Positions 35,026 through 40,718 of a DNA stretch of 64,000 bases are shown here, piece by piece. A model generated the notes under the pieces. It was given only the letters and a program-made list of their open reading frames with translations, did no database searches and had not been told where the DNA came from. The stretch lies in NCBI GenBank assembly GCA_963676655.2, contig CAXXKX010000005.1, forward strand, positions 186,001-250,000, in the 5' to 3' direction. The number at the start of each line of letters is the position of its first letter. The first letter of the stretch is position 1. Made by a program: the position numbers and the translations under genes. The stretch is from G963676655 sp963676655. GTDB taxonomy: Bacteria; Verrucomicrobiota; Lentisphaeria; Victivallales; Victivallaceae.

Positions 35026-35316
35026 TTAAAACCCGTCCATTATGTTCAGTCTTTGCAAATGCCGGTGAACCGTTGACTTGCTGCAATCAAGTATTCGCGC
35101 GATCTGTTCGTATGTGAGTTCCGGCTTCTCCAGTTTCAGGGATATTGTCCGCCAGCGCTTCGGATCGTTCGCGGCGAAGTCTCCGGCTGCTTTGAGCTGG
35201 TGAAAATCGAAATATCCATCGCCCGGGATATTCAGCTGATCCGGCTCGATCACCTGGTCCGGCGTCTGGTTGTCAATTGCTATCTCCTCGATGTAGTTAA
35301 TGTGTTTCACAACCAT
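35026..35316 (-). CDS. HTH protein, possible early/middle regulator
   Basis: A 96-residue protein. ATG 35316 follows AAGGGGGT. The C-terminal half is a clear helix-turn-helix, LTYEQIARILDCSKSTVHRH then LQRL, like sigma-70 region 4 or Mor/C-type activators. The first half is acidic. Mu uses Mor and C to switch to middle and late transcription, and no other candidate is obvious, but this assignment is only a suggestion. Confidence 0.65.
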   Translation of the reverse strand: MVVKHINYIEEIAIDNQTPDQVIEPDQLNIPGDGYFDFHQLKAAGDFAANDPKRWRTISLKLEKPELTYEQIARILDCSKSTVHRHLQRLNIMDGF

Positions 35317-35483
35317 ACCCCCTTGACGATGATCCCGGCACCGATCCCGGCCAGGAAAACAAAGAACCAGCTGATCAGCAACAGCGCCGTCTCGCTCCAG
35401 ATGATCCGGTTCATATTGGTGGCGATTTTCGCGCGCTTCCTGCGTCGTTCCCGCCAAAACTTTACCGCCTCAAAATCAATCAT
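35307..35483 (-). CDS. small single-pass membrane protein (58 aa)
   Basis: Short frame starting at ATG 35483 after AAGGAG. A basic N-terminus (FWRERRKRAKIA) is followed by one strong transmembrane segment, TALLLISWFFVFLAGIGAGI, and ends KGVWL. It overlaps the HTH gene by 10 bp and its 3' end carries that gene's ribosome site. The basic-inside pattern predicts N-in topology. Function unknown. Confidence 0.6.
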   Translation of the reverse strand: MIDFEAVKFWRERRRKRAKIATNMNRIIWSETALLLISWFFVFLAGIGAGIIVKGVWL

Positions 35484-35499
35484 TGTTGTCTCCTTGATT

Positions 35500-35578
35500 A
35501 GCCACGAATTTCACGAATGGCACGAATTTTTTACCCTGGGAGCGCGTGGCTCCAGCCGCGCATGAAGGCGCCTTCAAG
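35500..35578. repeat. dispersed repeat cluster (CACGAAT and GGGAGCGC types)
   Basis: GCCACGAATTTCACGAATGG then CACGAATTTTTT is followed by CTGGGAGCGCGTGGCTCCAG and CCGCGC, one element of each dispersed family back to back. No gene is visible. Confidence 0.75.
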
Positions 35579-36181
35579 TTATTCATCACCGGCCCCCTTT
35601 CCGGCTCGCCGCGCTTCATTATTCCGGCGTAGTTCGTCTTTCCACGATTTGTCAGGGTCCTGCCAGCCAAGTTTTTCGGCAAATAACAGACGAAACGGTT
35701 TACCGGCTTTACCGTTAGCGGCAAAGCTTACGGTTCCGGAGCTCGAGTCTAAAGCTTCAGCCAAAGCTTGTTGATTAATGCCAAGTTCAGCGTAAATTTT
35801 CTTAATGGAATCTTCCACGTTTAAGCCGGTTAAATCAACCTTGTTTTTGATCTCTTCGGCAGTGAGCCTGATGCCCTTTTCCGGGCCAAATTTTTCTCGC
35901 TTCTTCGGAGGCTTTCCCGGCGCCCCTTTTTTGGTTTCGCCGTTCGGAGTCCGGCTCCCACTTTTGGGGCTTTCCCCTGGGAGCGCGGACGTCTCGTCCG
36001 CATTCGCCGGTCGGAGCCCGGCTCCCACGGTTTCATTGTCTTTACTTCCTCCTTGGATATTGCCTCTTTGTTCCAGCGTTCCGCTGGCCTCTCCGCTTTG
36101 CTCCGTCCGTGTTGGATATTGGATATTCAATCCGAAGATTTGCCTCAACTCTTCCATCGACCCTTCAAATTTGAATCTCAT
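35579..36181 (-). CDS. DNA-binding-like early protein with in-frame palindromic insert
   Basis: A 200-residue protein. The N-terminus MRFKFEGSMEELRQIFGLNI may form a small domain. Residues about 52-83 (VGAGLRPANADETSALPG, then ESPKSGSRTPNGETKKG) are encoded by two dispersed palindromic repeats (35938-36031). A basic linker and an XRE-like HTH (ELGINQQALAEALDSSSGTV, SFAANGKAGKPFRLLFAEKL) follow. The repeat seems tolerated because it falls between domains. The start overlaps the upstream mini-gene stop. Confidence 0.65.
   Translation of the reverse strand: MRFKFEGSMEELRQIFGLNIQYPTRTEQSGEASGTLEQRGNIQGGSKDNETVGAGLRPANADETSALPGESPKSGSRTPNGETKKGAPGKPPKKREKFGPEKGIRLTAEEIKNKVDLTGLNVEDSIKKIYAELGINQQALAEALDSSSGTVSFAANGKAGKPFRLLFAEKLGWQDPDKSWKDELRRNNEARRAGKGAGDE
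35938..36031. repeat. two palindromic repeats inside a coding sequence
   Basis: CGCCGTTCGGAGTCCGGCTC then CCAC, followed by CCTGGGAGCGCGGACGTCTC then GTCCGCATTCGCCGGTCGGA and GCCCGGCTCCCAC. It contains a 7-3-7 palindrome, GCGGACG-tct-CGTCCGC. The whole 94 bp keeps the reading frame open. Confidence 0.8.
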
Positions 36182-36321
36182 GCTGCTTTACCTCCTGAGT
36201 TTGGTTTGTAATATCTCCGGTCCTTAAATTCCTGCTGCTTGCCGCGATTCCAATTTGCCACCGGCCGGAAGTACCCGCAGACGCGACTGTATACTTCTGT
36301 TTTCGCTCCGCATTTATTCAT
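36178..36321 (-). CDS. stand-alone glycyl-radical mini-protein, NrdD C-terminus-like (47 aa)
   Basis: A short gene starting at ATG 36321 after GGAGG, with 4-bp overlaps on both sides (ATGA at each junction). The protein contains KTEVYSRVCGYFRPVANWNR and GKQQEFKDRRYY. This closely follows the C-terminal end of class III (anaerobic) ribonucleotide reductase NrdD, where the Gly in RVxGY carries the catalytic radical. The rest of the reductase is absent. By analogy with YfiD/GrcA, the spare part for pyruvate formate-lyase, it might replace a damaged radical loop of the host enzyme. The similarity is clear by eye; the function is inferred. Confidence 0.7.
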   Translation of the reverse strand: MNKCGAKTEVYSRVCGYFRPVANWNRGKQQEFKDRRYYKPNSGGKAA

Positions 36322-36617
36322 TGATTACCTCCATTTTCCTGCCACGAATCGCACGAATTGCACGAATCATTTTTTGAAAGTTTTTTTAAGTTTTTATACA
36401 GCTCGTCAAAGTCCTTGCCGGACGCGACGACCATGCCGCTCTCTTTCACTTTTACCCCGTCCGGCCCCATGACCAGCGCGACCGTAACCTTGCCATCGAC
36501 GGCGGCCTCAAGCAGCGCATTGACGATCGCGCCGATCCAGGCCAACTCGGTCATCTCATCTTGCTCTATCTGCTCCAGCCATAAATTATTGATTCTGTCT
36601 ACTTCCGCCTGGTCCAT
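36318..36617 (-). CDS. hypothetical early protein with repeat-encoded C-terminus
   Basis: A 99-residue protein. ATG 36617 (MDQAEVDRINNLWLEQI) follows AAGGGA. The N-terminal half is helical (WIGAIVNALLEAAVDGKVTV) and followed by a beta-like turn (GPDGVKVKESGMVVASG). The last 17 or so residues (NDSCNSCDSWQENGGNQ) are encoded by a CACGAAT-type repeat (36342-36370). Its stop overlaps the start of the NrdD-like mini-gene. Confidence 0.6.
   Translation of the reverse strand: MDQAEVDRINNLWLEQIEQDEMTELAWIGAIVNALLEAAVDGKVTVALVMGPDGVKVKESGMVVASGKDFDELYKNLKKLSKNDSCNSCDSWQENGGNQ
36342..36370. repeat. CACGAAT-type repeat read as coding sequence
   Basis: GCCACGAATCGCACGAATTG then CACGAATCA. On the minus strand it encodes the Cys/Ser-rich tail of the 36318-36617 protein. 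Confidence 0.75.
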
Positions 36618-36684
36618 TTCTATTCCCTTTTCGTGGTTAAGTTTGTACATAACTCATAACTCATAACTCATAACTCATAACCGG
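36618..36684. repeat. tandem ATAACTC repeat
   Basis: The string CATAACTCATAACTCATAAC continues for four 10-bp units of CATAACT(CA) between 36649 and 36680. Related strings (ATGAGTTATGAATTATGAG) occur at 39185-39235 and 40200-40230. No gene. Confidence 0.75.
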
Positions 36685-37065
36685 CTAGAACCCTAGCCGC
36701 CCGTCCCCGTTTCCCAGGTCCAGTTCCCTGACCCTGGGAGCGCGACGCTCCAGCGCCGCTTCTTTATTGCCGCAGTGGCCTGCGGCGCTCCCAGGGGCTC
36801 CCGTCGTACGGAGCCGGAGACGCTTTTCCAGTTCCAGCAAGCCGGACCAGGTAATCATTACCCGGGCGTAATCCCCGGCCATCCCGTTGCGTTCCCAATG
36901 CGAAACCCGCAGCGTCATCCATTCATGAATAAATGCCGCCGGACGCGGTTTCCCGCCCTCCAGCAACCCGACTTCCCGGCACTGCTTAAATATCCGCTTC
37001 GGGCCGGAATCTATCCCGTGCCGTTGCAGCATCTTTGAAGCAAATTGCAGAGTCATCGTATTCAT
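36685..37065 (-). CDS. KilAC/antirepressor-like protein with composite palindrome in its 3' end
   Basis: A 126-residue protein. Residues 3-80 resemble the phage antirepressor KilAC domain: LQFASKMLQRHGIDSGPKRI, FKQCREVGLLEGG, then YARVMITWSGLLELEKRLRL. From about residue 86 to 115 (TTGAPGSAAGHCGNKEAALE, RRAPRVREL) it is encoded by a palindromic composite (36732-36796) bounded by perfect 12-bp inverted repeats. The gene has a 92-bp leader duplicated in front of the upstream gene. Confidence 0.6.
   Translation of the reverse strand: MNTMTLQFASKMLQRHGIDSGPKRIFKQCREVGLLEGGKPRPAAFIHEWMTLRVSHWERNGMAGDYARVMITWSGLLELEKRLRLRTTGAPGSAAGHCGNKEAALERRAPRVRELDLGNGDGRLGF
36732..36796. repeat. composite palindromic element inside a coding region
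   Basis: Outer perfect inverted repeats CCCTGGGAGCGC (36732-36743) and GCGCTCCCAGGG (36785-36796). Inside are GACGCTCC and GCCGCA-gtggcc-TGCGGC. It is bounded like a MITE or bacterial mosaic element and is read in frame. Confidence 0.85.
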
Positions 37066-37154
37066 AATTCAAATCCTCTTTCAGCCACGAATTGCACTAA
37101 TCTCACTAATTAAAAAACTATTCGTGTCATTCGTGCGATTCGTGGCTCCTTTCA
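37063..37154 (-). repeat. duplicated 92-bp leader, copy 1
   Basis: It runs from the start codon of the KilAC-like gene outward. It matches 37404-37495 at 91 of 92 bases. It contains inverted repeats AGCCACGAAT and ATTCGTGGCT and, on the minus strand, the ribosome site AGAGGA. Confidence 0.95.
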
Positions 37155-37406
37155 AAATGTTATACTTTCGTTGAAATGGCATTCGATGCAGAAGTAGTTC
37201 GCTACTTCCGCGCCCATGCCGCACTCATCGTAATCGTCGCTGGCGAAGACCATCGGCTCGCCGCATTCCGGACAGACCGGAGTACAGCACAGAGTGTCGT
37301 TTTCGCATTCCTCGCAATGGAGCGTCTTGTGCAGGTCGCTCTTATCGCAGTGCTTGCACTCCTCGTACCGCGATAAATACTCTTCCCAACTGATTAATCT
37401 GTCCAT
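37152..37406 (-). CDS. small zinc-ribbon protein
   Basis: An 84-residue protein with several Cys pairs: ECKHCDKSDLH, HCEECENDTLCC, CPECGEPM, DECGMG and FCIECHF. It could bind two or three zinc ions and serve in protein or nucleic-acid contacts. The start codon is at the end of a 92-bp leader duplicated in front of the next gene. It is among the first genes of the early operon. No exact family. Confidence 0.65.
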   Translation of the reverse strand: MDRLISWEEYLSRYEECKHCDKSDLHKTLHCEECENDTLCCTPVCPECGEPMVFASDDYDECGMGAEVANYFCIECHFNESITF

Positions 37407-37495
37407 AATTCTAATCCTCTTTCAGCCACGAATTGCACTAATCTCACTAATTAAAAAACTATTCGTGTCATTCGTGCGATTCGTGGCTCCTTTCA
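37404..37495 (-). repeat. duplicated 92-bp leader, copy 2
   Basis: Identical to copy 1 except for its ninth base. Each copy ends exactly at an ATG, so a ribosome-binding leader has been copied as a unit. Confidence 0.95.
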
Positions 37496-37568
37496 CTTTT
37501 CCTCCTGGCCGGTACGACCGGCCGCGATGTTATTTTTCTTACTGGCAACTGGTAACTGGCAACTGATT

Positions 37569-37763
37569 TCAAATATCCAGCAATTCCACCGGCTCACAGC
37601 CGAGGATTGCCGCATAACGCTTCGCTACCCGGACCGTTTTAATCCCGCGACTCATTTGCAGCGAGACGTTGGACGTTCCGACTTTCATTCTGGCCGCGAT
37701 GTCGACCGGCCGAATCCCGGCCCGCTCGATCGCCTGGCATAATTTTGTTTTTCTTTCGCTCAT
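37569..37763 (-). CDS. Cro/Ner-like HTH regulator
   Basis: A 64-residue XRE-family protein. The whole chain is a five-helix HTH: LCQAIERAGIRPVDIAARMK, VGTSNVSLQMSRGIKTVRVA, KRYAAILGCEPVELLDI. It is the first gene of the leftward early operon, next to a perfect palindrome, the position of ner in Mu or cro in lambdoid phages. It would repress its own promoter and/or the rightward lysogenic promoter. ATG 37763 follows AGGAGG. Confidence 0.85.
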   Translation of the reverse strand: MSERKTKLCQAIERAGIRPVDIAARMKVGTSNVSLQMSRGIKTVRVAKRYAAILGCEPVELLDI

Positions 37764-37793
37764 ATTACCTCCTGGATTATAGCGTTAGATATA

Positions 37794-37819
37794 TAAAATA
37801 TAACGATCATTATATTTTA
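37794..37819. promoter_or_regulatory. palindromic operator in the central switch
   Basis: A perfect 10-6-10 inverted repeat, TAAAATATAA - CGATCA - TTATATTTTA, between the Ner-like gene and the rightward gene at 37893. It is the best candidate operator for the early promoter. The region is also rich in TATAAT-like strings. Confidence 0.65.
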
Positions 37820-37892
37820 AACCAAAAAAATTTACTTCCCTTTTCCCGGAGTTATATTATGAATATCAACCAACCTGTTAAGGAGGCCAGAT

Positions 37893-38315
37893 ATGTCTGA
37901 ATGGAAACACGCCGCTGAACAGATCAAGGCGGCAATAAAGGAAAACCAAAAAGACTCGGAGAAGCGTTTTAATTGGCTTAAAGAATATGCTCGCCGAGGA
38001 AATCCGTGTTCACATATTGCAGCCGGGCAAGCACTTGCTTCTGCTGTGATAGCCGCCTCGGTTCTTGGGGGCAAAGATGAAATCATTTTAAAACTCATTT
38101 ACAACCCTCGCGAGGGACAAATTGGCCGTGAAGACTTCCGTTTTGACTTTGCACGCCACGCTCTTTTGCTATTGCTGGACGGCTACGAAAAGGATAATTT
38201 GAGCGCGCTGAGCAGCCAGCTTGATGCCGCAAGCGGGGCCGTGCTGCTCTCAATGCTCCTTGAGGCCTTGGCTTACGAATCCGGCCAATTAGCGGAAGAT
38301 ATTCAATCTCCTTAA
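37893..38315 (+). CDS. hypothetical protein at the switch region
   Basis: A 140-residue protein with a strong ribosome site (AAGGAGG) before ATG 37893. It is wholly helical in appearance (WKHAAEQIKAAIKENQKDSE, AAGQALASAVIAASVLGG, GAVLLSMLLEALAYESGQLA). I do not recognise it. It is the first rightward gene after the operator and could be part of the immunity module. Its 3' end overlaps an open frame on the other strand. Confidence 0.6.
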   Translation: MSEWKHAAEQIKAAIKENQKDSEKRFNWLKEYARRGNPCSHIAAGQALASAVIAASVLGGKDEIILKLIYNPREGQIGREDFRFDFARHALLLLLDGYEKDNLSALSSQLDAASGAVLLSMLLEALAYESGQLAEDIQSP

Positions 38316-38409
38316 TGGCGCGTTCAATAAATTTGGAAGACTTACCATAAGGCAAGGTGCTGTTTGCCTCAATTAAGAGACCAAGTATATTGTTGACCTG
38401 CTTTCTCAT
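38095..38409 (-). CDS. possible small protein overlapping antisense to the previous gene
   Basis: A 104-codon frame starting at ATG 38409 behind AAAGAGG. Only the first 45 or so residues, outside the overlap, look protein-like (RKQVNNILGLLIEANSTLPY, GKSSKFIERAIKEIEY). The remainder is Arg/Pro-rich antisense of the 37893 gene. It may be a remnant whose original end was lost. Low confidence. Confidence 0.3.
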   Translation of the reverse strand: MRKQVNNILGLLIEANSTLPYGKSSKFIERAIKEIEYLPLIGRIRKPRPQGALRAARPRLRHQAGCSARSNYPFRSRPAIAKERGVQSQNGSLHGQFVPREGCK

Positions 38410-38564
38410 AACCTCTTTCTCCTTTTTTTGATTAAAATAAAACTACGGCCTGGTATTAAAATATAAGGTTCCCTATAGAAAGTCAAGCCTTTTTTTATAA
38501 AAAGTTGATTTTTTTTAAACTTGGTGTATCTTAATATTCACCTACACAAAATAATGAGCGGGAT

Positions 38565-38957
38565 ATGGATCTTGTCAAAAAAACCGAAGAGGCTTTTCAT
38601 AAAGCAGTACAACGCGCCGGCGGCAAGCTGGTAAGACTTCAGGAAAAAACCGGAGTAAGTTATCCCATTATTAATCGGCTAAACAGTGGTAGAAATAAGT
38701 TTAAAGACGTTTCCTTACAAACGGTTGAAAAGCTTTTTCCTGAACTTCAGGCATATTTTTTCCGGGATGAATATCCGAAGCCGGAACTTGCTGGCTTTGA
38801 CCATTTAACAAGATCACAACAAAAACTTTTAAAAATGATTATCGAGCTGGATGAGGACGGGCAGCTTGATGCACTTGAGGCGCTTAGCCGGATTAGTGAG
38901 CGCCGCCGTCTGGTTGGAGAAGTGGAAGCTTCAAAACACCAGGACCTGGCAGGCTGA
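38565..38957 (+). CDS. HTH repressor-like protein (candidate immunity repressor)
   Basis: A 130-residue protein. The N-terminal HTH is KLVRLQEKTGVSYPIINRLN then SGRNKFKDVSLQTVEKLF. A linker leads to a C-terminal helix pair (LTRSQQKLLKMIIELDEDGQ, LDALEALSRISERRR) that may oligomerise. It is transcribed away from the early operon, as a c repressor should be. The upstream region has GGTG and CACC half sites (GGTGTATCTTAATATTCACC at about 38522) that could be an operator. There is no LexA-type peptidase domain. Confidence 0.72.
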   Translation: MDLVKKTEEAFHKAVQRAGGKLVRLQEKTGVSYPIINRLNSGRNKFKDVSLQTVEKLFPELQAYFFRDEYPKPELAGFDHLTRSQQKLLKMIIELDEDGQLDALEALSRISERRRLVGEVEASKHQDLAG

Positions 38958-39098
38958 AGCGCTTGGCCTTCGGCTTGTCGGCCCCAACGCGCCCCGGCGT
39001 TTTCCTGGGAACGCGGACGTCTCGTCCGGCCTTAAGGCGTCCCGCCTTTCCCCGCTATCCCGCTACGAGAAACTCCGTCTCGACTTTTTCGACCGCCC
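38958..39098. repeat. palindromic repeat region
   Basis: Non-coding. It contains GGGAACGCGGACGTCTCGTC then CGG (a GCGGACG-type palindrome) and short imperfect hairpins (CTACGAGAAACTCCGTCTCG). It ends at the promoter of the secreted-protein gene. Confidence 0.6.
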
Positions 39099-39127
39099 TT
39101 GACAAATCCCCGGTGACGCTATAAAAT
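39099..39127 (+). promoter_or_regulatory. sigma-70-type promoter of the moron-like gene
   Basis: A consensus -35 TTGACA at 39099-39104, a 17-bp spacer and -10 TAAAAT at 39122-39127. It lies 120 bp before the secreted-protein gene and inside the prophage, so that gene should be expressed in the lysogen without phage regulators. Confidence 0.78.
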
Positions 39128-39184
39128 AATACTGTCACAAACTTGTCAATATAAAAACCAGGAGGACTGCCGGCCAGGGCCGGA

Positions 39185-39240
39185 ATTATGAGTTATGAAT
39201 TATGAGGTATGAATTATGAGTTATGAATTAAATCCAGGAG
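39185..39240. repeat. ATGAATTATGAG tandem repeat in leader
   Basis: Units of TTATGAGTTATGAATTATGA fill the leader between promoter and start codon. Similar strings occur at 36649 and 40200. Confidence 0.7.
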
Positions 39241-39246
39241 GAACCC

Positions 39247-40107
39247 ATGAAAAAAACCATCGTCTTATTCTCTCTCACATTCGTGTTATTCGTGCAATTA
39301 GTGGCTGGCTCCCCGGATTCTTCCAGTTACTCTTACTTGGGCAAGCCGATTACCGAAAAGCGCTTCAAGTTGTTTTACAAATATTTAAAAGACTTTTATT
39401 ATGCTGATGTATCCGGAAAAGTTTATTGCCGAGAATATTATACGATATTAAAGAATATGCCAACCAAGGCGAAAGCGGGAGATTTTGGCGAGGTAAGCGG
39501 CAAAGTATTCCAGGTTGTCGACGATAACCGGATTTTGCTGAATGTGTCATATTCGTACATAAAAAAGGTTAAGCGCTCTTTAGGCCCGAATGTTATCAAT
39601 ACGGCGCTTTCTTCTGATGAAATAGACATGCGGCCAGCGTCTAGAGAAGAAGAGGGCGTAGATAATTCCGCCCTGAGACGGAACAATGAAAATTATAGTT
39701 ATGAGGAAAAGCTCATTAAGGCGCATTATTTGTCAAGCGTAATTCTGCCGGACGCGAAAAAGCTGATCAACGGACGCGATTTTTCCTGTGTGGCCGTTAT
39801 GAAAGGAGTCTTTCATTATCAAACGACGCTCAACGCCAGCAATTCGATTCCCGAGTTTGAATTATTGCATCCGGTTACCGAAGCGGAATTTAAATCGTTT
39901 CTGGACAAAGGAAATCAGCTGTATTATTTTAAGAAAAAATACACTCCGGCCAAATACAAAACCTGCCCTAAATGCAAAGGCGTCGGCGCGGTTCCGGTTA
40001 AGCCGCATAGTGTGAGCATGAAAAAATGTCCGGCCTGCAACGGCAAACGAAAGATACAAACTCAATTTGCTAAGTTGGAATATTTGCGATTGCCTTTGAA
40101 TAAATAA
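39247..40107 (+). CDS. secreted protein with CxxCxG zinc ribbon, moron candidate
   Basis: A 286-residue exported protein. The signal peptide MKKTIVLFSLTFVLFVQLVA ends near GSPD. Its hydrophobic core (FVLFVQLVA) is encoded by 39279-39306, which matches a CACGAAT-family repeat (40361-40388) at 26 of 28 bases. The mature part has an unknown domain, then a DnaJ-type zinc ribbon: CPKCKGVG and CPACNGKRK near the C-terminus. ATG follows AGGAGG. The gene has its own promoter and terminator and separates the immunity genes from the late operon, which fits a lysogenic-conversion gene. Confidence 0.72.
   Translation: MKKTIVLFSLTFVLFVQLVAGSPDSSSYSYLGKPITEKRFKLFYKYLKDFYYADVSGKVYCREYYTILKNMPTKAKAGDFGEVSGKVFQVVDDNRILLNVSYSYIKKVKRSLGPNVINTALSSDEIDMRPASREEEGVDNSALRRNNENYSYEEKLIKAHYLSSVILPDAKKLINGRDFSCVAVMKGVFHYQTTLNASNSIPEFELLHPVTEAEFKSFLDKGNQLYYFKKKYTPAKYKTCPKCKGVGAVPVKPHSVSMKKCPACNGKRKIQTQFAKLEYLRLPLNK
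39279..39306 (+). repeat. CACGAAT-family repeat serving as signal-peptide code
   Basis: ATTCGTGTTATTCGTGCAAT then TAGTGGCT. In this frame the repeat has no stop and reads as hydrophobic residues. Confidence 0.8.
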
Positions 40108-40133
40108 TTTACAAATTTACAAATTCTTAATTT

Positions 40134-40168
40134 AAAAAAACGCCCCGGATTTTCGGGGCTTTTTTTTG
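40134..40168 (+). terminator. Rho-independent terminator
   Basis: A run of A, stem GCCCCG - GATTTT - CGGGGC (40142-40159) and a run of eight T. It ends the secreted-protein transcription unit. Confidence 0.92.
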
Positions 40169-40718
40169 CCTTTATGCGCGGCTGGAGCCACGCGCTCCCA
40201 ACTCATCCCTCATAACTCATCCCTCATAACTTATCTCATCCCCTCCGTGGTTAAATGCGCCTTTATGCCGCAGTGGCCTGCGGCGCTCCCAACTCCCCCT
40301 TTCATCCTTTGCAGCTATGCTGCATCTTTAATCCTTAAGCCTCCCCCGCTCCCAATATTCGTGTCATTCGTGCGATTAGTGGCTAAAAAAACGGAACGCA
40401 TAAAATACTTGCCTTTAGCTATTTAACTTCTTTCAACACAAAAAAACAGAACGTGCGGCCCCTTATAAACGCGGGTTTATTTCAAAACTTGTTTTGAAAT
40501 AACAAAGCTCCTGCGCCCGTCTTTTGCGGTCCGGGGGAATGCGGACGAGACGTCCGCGCTCCCAGGGTGTCGGCAAGCGACGGGGCGGAGCGCGCCTTGG
40601 CCGCCGGTGGCGGCAATGGGTCAATTTGTAAATTTGAGAATTTGTAAATGACAAAAACAGCGAGTCCTGCACGTGTGTGACATTGAGCAGTCGGAAACAG
40701 AAAACGAAAGGGTTTGAG
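40169..40718. repeat. repeat-filled gap before the late operon
   Basis: About 550 bp without a convincing gene. In order: GCGCGGCTGGAGCCACGCGC, tandem CTCATCCCTCATAACTCATC, GCCGCA-gtggcc-TGCGGC then GCTCCC, a CACGAAT-type copy (40358-40388), and GCGGACGAGACGTCCGCG then CTCCCAGGG (40537-40567). Copies of every dispersed family are stacked here. Late-operon promoter elements must lie here or upstream, but I cannot point to one. Confidence 0.75.

Noticed and set aside
37063..37495. CRISPR-like repeated units
   Set aside because: Only two copies, a gene lies between them, and no cas gene is present; the units are duplicated leaders.
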